DNA of 64,000 nt from Paenibacillus sp. FSL H8-0537 (lineage in GTDB: Bacteria; Bacillota; Bacilli; Paenibacillales; Paenibacillaceae), in the NCBI RefSeq assembly GCF_038051995.1, contig NZ_CP150290.1, positions 3,710,001 through 3,774,000 on the forward strand, written 5' to 3'. The notes below the pieces were generated by a model, which was not told where the DNA came from, searched no databases, and saw only the letters and a list, made by a program, of their open reading frames with translations. The first letter of the stretch is position 1; the number at the start of each line of letters is the position of its first letter. Both the position numbers and the translations under genes were made by a program. Positions 36,093-44,824 of this stretch are shown here, piece after piece.

Positions 36093-36917
36093 TTAGCTTT
36101 CTTCTTGCTCCGGCTGGCAGGAAGGACATACAAATGCCTTGCGCGCAGCAGTGCCAACTACTTCAATTGGGGTGCCGCAAGTGCCGCATGCCTCCCCCGC
36201 ACGCTCATAGACACGGCGCTGTGTGTAATAGCCGCCTGTCAGCTTGTCGTCCATAGTAAGTGGCTGCTCCACGCTGCCTCCCTTACCCGCCGCTTCTTTC
36301 AGTACTGCGTGCATCGCCTCATATAGACGCTTCCATGCCTCTTCCTGAATAAGCGGAATTTTGATATCTGGCCGCACAGCGGCAGCGTATGCAATCTCAT
36401 CGGCATAAAAGGAACCGATTCCACTTATCACCTGCTGATCAGCCATTGCGGCCTTCAATGCTCCGCGTTTTTTACGGAACAACTGGGTAAACTTTTCAAG
36501 CGTCAGCCTTTTATCCAAAGGATCTGGCCCCAATTCTGCCAGCACCTGCCCAGTCTCCTTTACTGATAAAAGATGCACGAAGCCCTGCCGCATTCCTACA
36601 ACATAAAGGCTTCCCGTTTCCAATTGAATGACAATTTGCGCCTCGCTCTGCGGGCGTTCATCGCCTTGCCCATAAAACAGCGACGCTCCAGCATCGAGCT
36701 GCGCAAACAAACGTTTGCCGTTATCAAGATGCAGCAGCAGATGCTTGCCACGACGCTCGACAAACCAGATCGTTCTATTCGTAAGCGCCTCGTCAAACTG
36801 CTCAGCAGAAACATTTAGAAGCTTCTCTTGCAGCACTTGCACTCCTGTAATCCGGTCTCCTGCGAGCCGTTCTGTTAATATTACGCGATAATTTTCAATT
36901 TCCGGCAATTCCGGCAT
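36093..36917 (-). CDS. Fpg/Nei-family DNA glycosylase
   Basis: The 274-residue protein has the catalytic N-terminus MPELPEIENY (Pro2 nucleophile, Glu3), the beta-hairpin Lys in VERRGKHLLLHL near residue 57, the helix-two-turn-helix GIGSFYADEIAYAAAVRP near 168, and a zinc finger CGTCGTPIEVVGTAARKAFVC near 245. It removes oxidised bases and nicks abasic sites. GAAGGAAG precedes ATG. Presence of a second, canonical mutM elsewhere is likely, because this copy is not next to polA. Confidence 0.9.
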   Translation of the reverse strand: MPELPEIENYRVILTERLAGDRITGVQVLQEKLLNVSAEQFDEALTNRTIWFVERRGKHLLLHLDNGKRLFAQLDAGASLFYGQGDERPQSEAQIVIQLETGSLYVVGMRQGFVHLLSVKETGQVLAELGPDPLDKRLTLEKFTQLFRKKRGALKAAMADQQVISGIGSFYADEIAYAAAVRPDIKIPLIQEEAWKRLYEAMHAVLKEAAGKGGSVEQPLTMDDKLTGGYYTQRRVYERAGEACGTCGTPIEVVGTAARKAFVCPSCQPEQEES

Positions 36918-36956
36918 TGCTGTTCGCTTCCTTCCTGTCTATACGCTATCCCTATG

Positions 36957-37769
36957 TCAGCAGTTTGCAGTTTCCGTAATATAAGAGATCAGCTCATCTA
37001 AATTTCTACATATTTTATCCGGTTCGCAGCCCGCGCGTTCCGAATAGTGCTTATAATTTTTCTCTGTTGTAAGTCCTGTCAACACGAGCAGCGTCCCACA
37101 GCCCGAAGCGCGGCCAGCCGCAATATCCGTAGCTAGATTGTCACCGATTACCCAAGTGTCCGCAGCCGGAAGACCCAATTGCTTTAAGGAATAATCCATC
37201 AAAATAGATGAAGGCTTGCCAATGACAATCGGCTCCTTGCCCGCTGCTGCTTGCAGCATCGCTCCAATTGAACCAGCCCCCGGCATTAAACCGCCCTCTG
37301 AAGGAAGCAGCAAATCCGGGTTCGTTAAAATAAACGGAGCTCCGCCATGAATATAGCGAACCGCAAGTGAAAGCCTCGAATAGCTAAGCTCTCGGTCAAT
37401 ACCTTGAATAACAAAATCCGGCTGTTCTTCCGTTAGCCGCAAGCCCGCTTCTACAATTGCCGCGCGCAGACCTGCCTCCCCAATAACAAAAACAGAAGCC
37501 CCCGGCTTTACCGAAGCCACATATTCAGCAGCAGCCTGCGCCGATGTGCACACATCCTGCGCTTCCGCCGGAATATCCATTCTGTTCAACCGCTCCGCTA
37601 CTTCTTCCGGCGTGGCCGAGGAATTGTTCGTAACGAAGCGGTAAGGAAGATTCAGCTCTTTAAGCTTGCGCAGCAAGGCATCTGCACCAACAATTCTTCT
37701 CGTTCCATGATAAAGCGTGCCATCGAGATCGATGAGCAAGCCTCGCATTTCAGGCAAATTATGTCCCAT
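36957..37769 (-). CDS. HAD-IIA (NagD/AraL-like) phosphatase
   Basis: The 270-residue protein shows HAD motif I LLIDLDGTLYHG near residue 11, motif II FVTNNSSAT near 45, motif III Lys in IGKPSSIL near 180 and motif IV WVIGDNLATDIAAG near 205. The C2 cap between motifs II and III places it with sugar- or nucleotide-phosphate phosphatases of the NagD type. Start overlaps the mrfB stop by 11 bases, so it is translated from the same message; GGGGAATC gives the Shine-Dalgarno site. Confidence 0.88.
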   Translation of the reverse strand: MGHNLPEMRGLLIDLDGTLYHGTRRIVGADALLRKLKELNLPYRFVTNNSSATPEEVAERLNRMDIPAEAQDVCTSAQAAAEYVASVKPGASVFVIGEAGLRAAIVEAGLRLTEEQPDFVIQGIDRELSYSRLSLAVRYIHGGAPFILTNPDLLLPSEGGLMPGAGSIGAMLQAAAGKEPIVIGKPSSILMDYSLKQLGLPAADTWVIGDNLATDIAAGRASGCGTLLVLTGLTTEKNYKHYSERAGCEPDKICRNLDELISYITETANC

Positions 37770-39225
37770 GATTCCCCAGCTTCCTTCCTATCTTGCCCTG
37801 CAAGCGCAATGACCGCTTGCGAAGCTCTGCAAGCTCCGCCCGCTGCTTGGCAGTCTGACGCCCCCGAAGCGGATGGCTAAGCGCCATCTGCAGCGCTTCG
37901 TCCGCATATAATAAAGCCGATTCATAATCTTTCAGCTTATGTTCGTAATACATAGCGAGCTCGATAAAGGCACTGTCGTCGCTTGCCCCAAATTTGAGCG
38001 GCAACATTACAGCCTTCTGCCACAATAACACAGCTCGCCGCCAATTTCCAGCCTTCTTGTCACGTGCAGCGAGCAGCAGCAAAGCATTAAGCGTCATGCC
38101 CGGAAGCTGCTCCGCCACCGCGAATAGGCGTTCTGCCTTCTCCGCCTGTCCCATCTTCTCGAGCCACAGCCCTGTTCGCACAATTTCCTCCGGCTCTTCC
38201 GGCATCGGAAGCGGGCCGCAGCCCGCTTCGCCATTAAGCAAATGCCCAAAACGGATCGCCAAGCTTGCAAGAGAAAGCATGTCGATTTCATTATGGCGGA
38301 ATACGCCTGCCAGCGGCTCCGGATTTTGATCGGCTAAATATTGAAAATACAGCTGCGGGGCAAGCGAGCCCGGCACATCATCCACACGTTCGATGCCAAG
38401 CCGCTCTTCCTCCACATGGCTGAGCCTGCAGGAAGCAAGCGTATTGCGCCAAACGCTTCGTGCAGGATGAAGAAAATCCAGATGCAGCGGCGCCCAAACT
38501 TTGCTGCCAAAGCCATTCAAGATAAATCGGTTTAGCATAACGGGCCAATCGAACGTTCTTCCATTGTACGTTACCAGGTACGCATAGGCCGTCAGCTTTT
38601 CCTTCAAATAGGCCAGCATCGCCCGTTCCTCTGCCGGATGGCGAATTAGCGCCTGCTCTACTATGAACTGCTGTTCCTGCCAGTAGGCGATGCCGACCAT
38701 AAACGGCACATTGCCTGTCCCGACTCCGAGGCCGGTCGTCTCCAAATCCAGAATGAGCAAGTGCTCTGCACCAATCTGCTCCCCGTGAAAAGCAGATAAC
38801 CCCTTGCTCGCCTCCTTAAGCTCCGACAGCCGGTGAATGCCATGCTGATGAGCGGCAGCATATTTCACTTCACGCAGCAAGAAGGTGCCGACTTCATTGG
38901 TTTGCAGCTTGACGCCCATAGCAAGCCAGCTCTCGGGAAGCTGCTCGGCGCCTGCTTCTGTTTCTGTTTCTGTTTCTGTTTCCAAAATAGTGCCATCCAT
39001 ATTGGCAGTATGGGAATCGTCAAGTTCATGCACTTTGCTATTGGCTAGTATATTGGTTTCTTTATTTCCTTCTATCGAGGTTTCTAGGGAGCCTTCTAGA
39101 GAGGCTTCTAAATCAGGCTCTCGATAGGGCTGTTCCCCTGCACCTTCTGGTGCTCCGCCTGTGCTGCTTGCTGCTCCAGCTGCGCTGCTGCGCAGGCGAT
39201 TCATTCGCTCTCGCAAACTGCTCAT
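37759..39225 (-). CDS. mrfB: MrfB (YprB) DEDDh-type exonuclease of the mitomycin repair pathway
   Basis: The 488-residue protein has a variable, acidic N-terminal region (residues 20-95 with ETETETETE), an RNase H-like 3'-5' exonuclease core (LILDLETTGLGVGTGNVPFMVG, YNGRTFDWPVML, ending with the FRHNEIDMLSLASLA His/Asp motif) at about 160-320, and a C-terminal TPR-like region rich in Ala and Leu. In B. subtilis MrfA and MrfB remove mitomycin-C adducts independently of UvrABC. The start overlaps the mrfA stop by 4 bases. The N-terminal low-complexity stretch is encoded by a hexanucleotide repeat. Confidence 0.9.
   Translation of the reverse strand: MSSLRERMNRLRSSAAGAASSTGGAPEGAGEQPYREPDLEASLEGSLETSIEGNKETNILANSKVHELDDSHTANMDGTILETETETETEAGAEQLPESWLAMGVKLQTNEVGTFLLREVKYAAAHQHGIHRLSELKEASKGLSAFHGEQIGAEHLLILDLETTGLGVGTGNVPFMVGIAYWQEQQFIVEQALIRHPAEERAMLAYLKEKLTAYAYLVTYNGRTFDWPVMLNRFILNGFGSKVWAPLHLDFLHPARSVWRNTLASCRLSHVEEERLGIERVDDVPGSLAPQLYFQYLADQNPEPLAGVFRHNEIDMLSLASLAIRFGHLLNGEAGCGPLPMPEEPEEIVRTGLWLEKMGQAEKAERLFAVAEQLPGMTLNALLLLAARDKKAGNWRRAVLLWQKAVMLPLKFGASDDSAFIELAMYYEHKLKDYESALLYADEALQMALSHPLRGRQTAKQRAELAELRKRSLRLQGKIGRKLGNHGT
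38955..38983. repeat. hexanucleotide microsatellite inside mrfB
   Basis: About four to five tandem TTTCTG units encode the Glu-Thr repeat in the N-terminal low-complexity part of MrfB. Unit length is a multiple of three, so slippage would alter length and not frame. Confidence 0.8.
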
Positions 39226-41507
39226 GTATTTCCCTCCGCTTCTTCCAGAAGCTTTAGTGCCTGCTCCTTGCCCAGCAGTCCAACCTCTTCAATCGGTCCG
39301 ACACAAGCAGGGCAGCCACTCAAGCAAGTACAGCCGCGAATGAGTGACTTTGCCTGCCGGATCAGTTCATCATGCACCTCAAACAATCTTTCACTCAGTC
39401 CGATGCCGCCTGGATACCTGTCATAAAAATAAATCGTCGGCTTCTGAGTATGCACAGCCTTCACCTGCGGCACGACGCGAATATCATAGGGATCGCACAT
39501 TAGATAAAGCGGTGCAATATGAACCAATACATTCGCAATGCCCAGCAGTGCATATTGCATTTCATTTTTGCTTTTGCGCGCTGCAGCCTCTTCACTGAAC
39601 GAGAACCAGTAGCCGCTCGTATGCAGCTCTTCCTCCGGCAAATGAATCGGACCTGAGCCAATATTTTCATGGCTTCGCAGCCGGATTTTTTTGAAAATCG
39701 TCGCCTTCGCATTCAGCGCCAGCTCGCCATACTGCCGCGTCAGCTCGCCCGATTCGCGCTCTTTGTCTACGTATAGCACCTTCAGCTCTACTGCGAGATT
39801 CGCATCGGTGTAATAATCGACATCGACTTTGCGCACATAAGCTTTCTTCTCTGCATAATCCAGCTTCTCGACCTGATACTGCACGCCCTCGTGAATATAA
39901 ATCGCTTCTTCGTGAATAAGCGTTGGTGCGCTGAAGCGATCGACTTCGCCCAGTACTCGGCTGCCCTCGGTCATGTCAATGATGACAAAGTTTTCCTGAG
40001 CCGCGGAGCGCAGCGAAATGTTATGGGCGGGAAACGATTGCTCCATCCAATACCAGCGGCTGCCCGCACGGTGCAGCACCTTTTCCTCCGTTAAAAACTC
40101 CATCATGTCCGCAAGCGATTCCTCCCCAAATTTCTCGCCTTCTTCAAAAGGAAGCTCATATGCCGCACATTTCACATGATCAATGAGCACAAGTAAATTA
40201 TCGGGATGAATAAGCGCACGCTCCGGCGGCCGATTGAAAAAAAAGTCAGGATTTTGAATCATATATTGATCCAAAGGATTGCTGCTTGCCACTAAAAAAG
40301 TAACCGCGCTGCCCTGGCGGCGTCCCGCACGTCCCGATTGCTGCCAGGTGCTTGCTACTGTGCCTGGATAACCGTTCAGCACGCAAGCTTGCAGCTGCCC
40401 AATATCAATACCAAGCTCCAGCGCATTCGTGCTTACGACGCCGCGAATTTCACCGCTGCGCAGACCGCGTTCAATTTCCCGACGCAGCTTGGGCAAATAT
40501 CCACCGCGATAGCCGCGGATGGTTTTCGCATCAAGCTTGTCTTTAATGATGTCCTGCAAATAGGTCAGCAGCAGCTCCACACGCACCCGGCTTCGGGCGA
40601 ATACAATCGTCTGCACGCCTTGGCGGAGCAGCAAGCCTGCCAGCTTCCTCGTCTCCAGCACACTGCTGCGGCGAATGCCGAGCTGCCTGTTCACAACAGG
40701 CGGATTGTAAAATATAAAATGCTTCTCCCCCGTCGGCGCACCATTGTTATCAACGAGCCGCACAGGCTCGCCTATTAGCTTTGCTGCATGCTCGGCGGGA
40801 TTATCGATGGTCGCTGATGCACAAATAAATTGCGGAGTCGACCCATAAAACCGACAAATTCTTTTGAGCCTGCGGATCACATTGGCAACGTGGCTTCCAA
40901 ACACGCCTCTGTATGCGTGAAGCTCATCGATCACAATATATTTAATATTTTCAAACAGCTTAACCCATTTCGTATGATGCGGCAAAATCGCCGAGTGCAG
41001 CATGTCCGGATTGGTCACGACGATATGTCCAGCGTTGCGAATTACTTGTCTCGCTGTTGGAGGGGTATCCCCGTCGTATGTATTTGTCTTGAGATCAACG
41101 TCCATCAGATCGGCAAGCGTCTGAAGCTCGGCCACCTGATCCTGCGCCAGCGCCTTCGTCGGAAATAAATAAAGCGCTCGACCTTCGTCATCTTCCAATA
41201 ATGACTGGAGCACCGGCAGGTTATAGCATAAGGTTTTGCCAGAGGCAGTCGGGGTAACCGCTACAATGCTATGGCCTTCTCGTACGAACCGATAAGCCGT
41301 CTCCTGATGTGTGTATAGTTCATCAATTCCCTTTGTGCGCAGCGCTTCCGCAAGCTTCGGATGCAGATCCGCAGGCAATGCCGCAGTACTAGCCTCGCGC
41401 GGCGGAATGGTCCGCCAATGGGTGATATTATCCATTATGTCCTGATCGTGCTTCAGCAGCTCCAGCCACTCCTCGAGTCCCGAGGTCTTTCCCGTCCAGC
41501 GGTTCAT
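39222..41507 (-). CDS. mrfA: MrfA (YprA) DEXH-box helicase of the mitomycin repair pathway
   Basis: The 761-residue protein has helicase motif Q region LYTHQETAY, motif I AVTPTASGKTLC near residue 85, motif II IDELHAYRG near 195, motif III SATI, and motifs V/VI in ELGIDIGQLQ and QQSGRAGRRQG near 395. The C-terminus carries the MrfA Zn-binding cysteines CTCLSGCPAC near 730. It unwinds 3'-5' DNA in repair of mitomycin adducts with MrfB. Start ATG 41507 follows GGAGAG; the upstream in-frame ATG at 41546 lacks such a site. Confidence 0.93.
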   Translation of the reverse strand: MNRWTGKTSGLEEWLELLKHDQDIMDNITHWRTIPPREASTAALPADLHPKLAEALRTKGIDELYTHQETAYRFVREGHSIVAVTPTASGKTLCYNLPVLQSLLEDDEGRALYLFPTKALAQDQVAELQTLADLMDVDLKTNTYDGDTPPTARQVIRNAGHIVVTNPDMLHSAILPHHTKWVKLFENIKYIVIDELHAYRGVFGSHVANVIRRLKRICRFYGSTPQFICASATIDNPAEHAAKLIGEPVRLVDNNGAPTGEKHFIFYNPPVVNRQLGIRRSSVLETRKLAGLLLRQGVQTIVFARSRVRVELLLTYLQDIIKDKLDAKTIRGYRGGYLPKLRREIERGLRSGEIRGVVSTNALELGIDIGQLQACVLNGYPGTVASTWQQSGRAGRRQGSAVTFLVASSNPLDQYMIQNPDFFFNRPPERALIHPDNLLVLIDHVKCAAYELPFEEGEKFGEESLADMMEFLTEEKVLHRAGSRWYWMEQSFPAHNISLRSAAQENFVIIDMTEGSRVLGEVDRFSAPTLIHEEAIYIHEGVQYQVEKLDYAEKKAYVRKVDVDYYTDANLAVELKVLYVDKERESGELTRQYGELALNAKATIFKKIRLRSHENIGSGPIHLPEEELHTSGYWFSFSEEAAARKSKNEMQYALLGIANVLVHIAPLYLMCDPYDIRVVPQVKAVHTQKPTIYFYDRYPGGIGLSERLFEVHDELIRQAKSLIRGCTCLSGCPACVGPIEEVGLLGKEQALKLLEEAEGNT

Positions 41508-41611
41508 GACTGTTTCTCTCCTTGTATCCTGACTTATAAAGGCCACTCGTTTCTTACATTTTACAAGAATACATGTTCGGCCTGCAATTTTATTTTTTGG
41601 GTATCCGTTTC

Positions 41612-41640
41612 TTGACAGCTTGGAGCATGGCGATTACAAT
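41612..41640 (+). promoter_or_regulatory. consensus promoter of sdpR-sdpI
   Basis: TTGACA (41612-41617), exactly 17 bases, TACAAT (41635-41640): near-perfect sigma-A promoter 58 bases upstream of the sdpR start. Confidence 0.8.
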
Positions 41641-41657
41641 GTGATTATATTAGATTG

Positions 41658-41673
41658 TTAGATAATTATCTAA
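41658..41673. promoter_or_regulatory. palindromic operator of SdpR
   Basis: TTAGATAATTATCTAA is a perfect 16-bp palindrome about 11 bases after the expected transcription start and ahead of the sdpR ribosome-binding site. The position and AT-rich dyad fit an ArsR-family autorepressor operator. Binding is inferred. Confidence 0.65.
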
Positions 41674-41697
41674 ATATCGAAAGGAGATAGCTCCTCA

Positions 41698-41955
41698 TTG
41701 TCGATTAACCAGGCGTTTAAAGCATTATCCGATCCGACGAGACGCACGATACTTGATTTATTGAAAGAGCGGGACTTGACAGCGGGGGAAATTGCTGACC
41801 ATTTTCAAATGACCAAGCCGAGCATTTCCCATCACTTAAACTTGCTTAAGCAAGCTGAGCTGGTGTCGGATGAGCGTAAAGGCCAGCATATTTACTACTC
41901 GCTAAATACGACCGTCTTTCAGGATTTGCTCAAATGGATTGCTTCTTTTCAATAA
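41698..41955 (+). CDS. sdpR: ArsR-family autorepressor, SdpR-like
   Basis: The 85-residue protein is one winged helix: AFKALSDPTRRTILDLLKERDLTAGEIADHF, recognition helix TKPSISHHLNLLK near residue 42, and wing DERKGQHIYYSLN. No metal-binding cysteines are present, as in SdpR. Start is TTG 41698 with AAGGAGAT 10 bases upstream. In B. subtilis SdpR represses sdpRI until the membrane protein SdpI, occupied by the SdpC toxin, sequesters it; gene order and product types here are the same. Confidence 0.9.
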   Translation: MSINQAFKALSDPTRRTILDLLKERDLTAGEIADHFQMTKPSISHHLNLLKQAELVSDERKGQHIYYSLNTTVFQDLLKWIASFQ

Positions 41956-41997
41956 AACCTTAACTTATTAACCACCTGACTTGGAAAGGAACGATGA

Positions 41998-42630
41998 ATG
42001 ATGAAAAAGAACCTTTGGAATTGGCTCATTGTTGCACTATCTTTTATTGCCGGGATGATCTCCTACTCTTCTCTGCCTGGCACCTTGCCCGTACATTGGA
42101 ATGTATATGGCGAACCAGATCGGTATGCTGGCAAAATGTTTGCTCTATTTCTCATCCCGGCCATTATGGTGCTGCTTATGCTGTTATTTAAATATTTGCC
42201 GAAAATCGACCCCAAGCTGGCTGCAAGCTCCAGCACCATCAAAAGCACCGATTCCATCAATCAAATACTGATGCTTGGCCTAGCCGCTATTCAAGGCTTC
42301 AACATCGCGTATGGCTATGGCGTCCAGCTTGATATTCAAATGGTCGTTATCCCGTTTATCGGCATTTTGTACATTACGATAGGGAACTACTTGCCGCGCA
42401 TGAAGCCCAATCGCATTGTCGGCATCAAAACACCGCTAACACTGAACAACGAACAAGTGTGGCGCAAAACCCATCAGCTTTCGGCCAAAATATTTTTCTG
42501 GGGCGGCTTTCTCATTATTGTGACGGTGTTCCTGCCAGGCATGCTGCAGTTGATAAGCTTTCTGACGGTGGTTGTGCTCGTATCCATCCTGTCGGTCTTC
42601 TCTCTGGTCTTTGTTGCCAAAAAAAATTAG
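41998..42630 (+). CDS. sdpI: SdpI-like immunity/signal-transducing membrane protein
   Basis: The 210-residue protein has an N-terminal DUF1648 segment (SLPGTLPVHWNVYGEPDRY) and six membrane helices, with the SdpI motif GNYLPRMKPNRIVGIKTPLTL near residue 125 and WRKTHQLSAKIF near 147. It should protect against an SDP-like peptide toxin and/or relay its presence to SdpR. GGAAAGGA precedes ATG 41998. No sdpABC toxin genes lie in the window. A terminator follows, inside the 3' end of the convergent gene. Confidence 0.9.
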   Translation: MMKKNLWNWLIVALSFIAGMISYSSLPGTLPVHWNVYGEPDRYAGKMFALFLIPAIMVLLMLLFKYLPKIDPKLAASSSTIKSTDSINQILMLGLAAIQGFNIAYGYGVQLDIQMVVIPFIGILYITIGNYLPRMKPNRIVGIKTPLTLNNEQVWRKTHQLSAKIFFWGGFLIIVTVFLPGMLQLISFLTVVVLVSILSVFSLVFVAKKN

Positions 42631-42675
42631 CGCCCTTGGGAGAGCGCTAGCCGTGCGTTTCCTCAAAATATTTCA

Positions 42676-43644
42676 CTAAACGTGGGGTGGCTCCCACGTT
42701 TTTTTATTCCAGCCTAGTCGGTGATTCAGCACCTTCATATTTGCATCGAGCGTCACAGCTACCCCAAACGGCATTTGCTGCTTATTCCAAAAACGCACAT
42801 CGCTCCAGGTCACTTCGTAACCACCATGCTTCTCCTGTACATTCACATGAACCCGCTCGGAAAAAGACAAAAGAGCTTTTACCCCTTCTTCATTCATCGC
42901 CGCACGCACGACCGGAGCCAGCTCCGTACTATCCGACTTGCTGACTGTCGTCTCGATTGTAACCAAACCTCCAGCAACCGTTCCCGCCGCATAATGGTCG
43001 CCGCAGTCTGCTGTAAACTGCCAGCTATAGCCAAGCAGCGATGGTACAAGCGTTATGCCTGTACTGATGCCAAAGCTTACCCGGAGCAGCCGCTTCACCT
43101 TTCGGCTTATTAGCAGCCTCCATCCGATGTAGAAAGCCGTTATGGTGTAAATAATGGCAAACATCGGACCTGGCACGGCTATGCCTGACGCCCAAAGAAT
43201 ACAGCCTGACGCATGCAAGACAAACAAATACGGATCAAATAGGCATAACGTATCTAAATGCAGCCATTTCTGCGAAACAGGCCTAGCGCATTGCACCCCG
43301 AAGGAATTGAACAAATCCAGCAAAACATGAAAACAGACCGCTACGAACATCCAGCCTACAACTTGCCAGGCGAGCTCCGGCACGCCATAAAGCCACGCAA
43401 TTGGCAAGCCCAGCAACGACCAAATGGCGGGCGCAGGCAGCGAATGCGTAATACCGCGATGATGGCGAACATAGGCCGCTTGGCCTTTTAAGCGCATCAC
43501 CGTATCAAAATCCGGTGCATGGCTGCCGAGCAGCGTCGCTGTCCATACGGCAAGCATCGCGGCTGGCTGCGCAGCCAGTGCAGGGTCGAGCATCGCGAGT
43601 CCTCCAAGTGTTGCGCCGAACAATAAATGGCTTGCTGTATCCAT
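42676..43644 (-). CDS. YfhP/YdjM-family membrane-bound metal-dependent hydrolase
   Basis: The 322-residue protein has the family N-terminus MDTASHLLFGATLGGLA, LLGSHAPDFDTVMRL near residue 40 and YVRHHRGITHS near 58, which hold the His/Asp metal ligands, followed by about four membrane helices and a soluble C-terminal region. Its enzymatic role is undetermined; the B. subtilis relative YfhP has been linked to regulation of yfhQ. Start ATG 43644 has GGGAGG nine bases upstream. Its last codons overlap the sdpI terminator. Confidence 0.82.
   Translation of the reverse strand: MDTASHLLFGATLGGLAMLDPALAAQPAAMLAVWTATLLGSHAPDFDTVMRLKGQAAYVRHHRGITHSLPAPAIWSLLGLPIAWLYGVPELAWQVVGWMFVAVCFHVLLDLFNSFGVQCARPVSQKWLHLDTLCLFDPYLFVLHASGCILWASGIAVPGPMFAIIYTITAFYIGWRLLISRKVKRLLRVSFGISTGITLVPSLLGYSWQFTADCGDHYAAGTVAGGLVTIETTVSKSDSTELAPVVRAAMNEEGVKALLSFSERVHVNVQEKHGGYEVTWSDVRFWNKQQMPFGVAVTLDANMKVLNHRLGWNKKTWEPPHV
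42679..42706 (+). terminator. intrinsic terminator of sdpRI
   Basis: The stem AACGTGGG / CCCACGTT with a short loop is followed by seven Ts on the plus strand, 49 bases after sdpI. It overlaps the last codons of the convergent gene at 42676. Confidence 0.8.
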
Positions 43645-43785
43645 CACGAATCAGCCTCCCGATGTGTAAACTATTGTTCACAGCCATCATACGAGGCTAA
43701 TGTCAACGCATTATTTTCAGCATATGTTGATTTCGTAAGGGTACCTTGAGTCTAGTGTATTAGGCTGAACAAAAGCCCTTGATGA

Positions 43786-44721
43786 CTAGCAGTCGCTGCG
43801 CCGCGCTATTTTAGCATGAAACAGATCATAGGCCGCTTCCGATTGCGGAAAAATACGCTGTGCCTCTTCCTTCAGCATCGGCATATCCTCAAGCATAAAA
43901 CGCGAGCTGAAATGCGTCATAATAAGCTGCTGCACCCCTGCATCCTTCGCAGCCTGCGCCGCTTCAACCGTCGTCGAATGGCCATATTCATGCGCTTTCT
44001 CTTCCTGTCCTGCCGCGAACGTCGCTTCGTGAACGAGCAAATCCGCATTTTCGGCAAGCCGGGCAATGTTGGCACATGGGCTGGTATCGCCAGCAATCGC
44101 AATAATTCTGCCTTTCAATGGAGCTCCAGCTACATCAGCAGCACGCACCTTCGTGCCATCTGGCAGCTCCACATCCTCGCCCTGCTTGAGCTTGCCATAT
44201 AGCGGCCCTGACGGAACACCAAGCGCTTTCAAACGCTCTGTATTAAGCTTGCCTGGACAATCGCGCTCCAGCAGGCGGTAGCCATAACAGGGCAGGCGAT
44301 GATCTAATGACCACGCTTCCACAACGAATCGCTCATCCTCATGAATAACGCCATCCCCTTGGATCTCGGTTATGATCAGCTCGTAATCAATATGGGTTCC
44401 GCTCAGCCGCAGCGCGGTTCGCACCATCTCTTCAATGCCCACGGGACCAAACAAATGGAGCGGACCTTTGCCCCCGGAATAAGACCTTGTGCTAAGCAGT
44501 CCCGGAATGCCAAAGGTGTGATCACCATGCAGATGCGTAATGAATAGAGCATTCAGCTTGCCCATTTTCAGCGGGGATCGCATCATTTGATGCTGAGTTC
44601 CTTCGCCTGCATCAAACATCCATAGCCCGCCATCTGGCTCTGGCAGCCGCAGCGCGATCGACGTCACATTTCGTTCTTTCGACGGCCTTCCCGCACCTGT
44701 TCCAAGAAACCAAATTTCCAT
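43786..44721 (-). CDS. rnz: ribonuclease Z
   Basis: The 311-residue protein has the tRNase Z start IWFLGTGAGRPSKERNVTSI, the zinc motif THLHGDHTFGIPGLL near residue 62, the exosite insertion (GTHIDYEL), the conserved AIAGDTSPC near 210, LVHEATF, and the C-terminal THFSSRF histidine near 270. It cleaves the 3' trailer of tRNA precursors lacking an encoded CCA. GGGGGCGG lies before ATG. It is monocistronic as far as visible. Confidence 0.93.
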   Translation of the reverse strand: MEIWFLGTGAGRPSKERNVTSIALRLPEPDGGLWMFDAGEGTQHQMMRSPLKMGKLNALFITHLHGDHTFGIPGLLSTRSYSGGKGPLHLFGPVGIEEMVRTALRLSGTHIDYELIITEIQGDGVIHEDERFVVEAWSLDHRLPCYGYRLLERDCPGKLNTERLKALGVPSGPLYGKLKQGEDVELPDGTKVRAADVAGAPLKGRIIAIAGDTSPCANIARLAENADLLVHEATFAAGQEEKAHEYGHSTTVEAAQAAKDAGVQQLIMTHFSSRFMLEDMPMLKEEAQRIFPQSEAAYDLFHAKIARRSDC

Positions 44722-44752
44722 GCTCCTACCGCCCCCTGTTCAAAAATAGGAT

Positions 44753-44794
44753 AAAGCCTCCGCCAATCGTTAAAAACGATTTTACGGAGGCTTT
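44753..44794 (-). terminator. terminator hairpin after metH
   Basis: AAAGCCTCCG (44753-44762) pairs with CGGAGGCTTT (44785-44794), with an inner AATCGTT/AACGATT stem. It lies 30 bases beyond the metH stop; a T-rich stretch follows on the minus strand. Confidence 0.7.
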
Positions 44795-44824
44795 CCCTGC
44801 TATTCATGTTGCTATTTATGCTCC

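Noticed and set aside
38955..38983. Phase-variable switch in mrfB
   Set aside because: The repeat unit is six bases, so slippage keeps the frame; it can alter length only.
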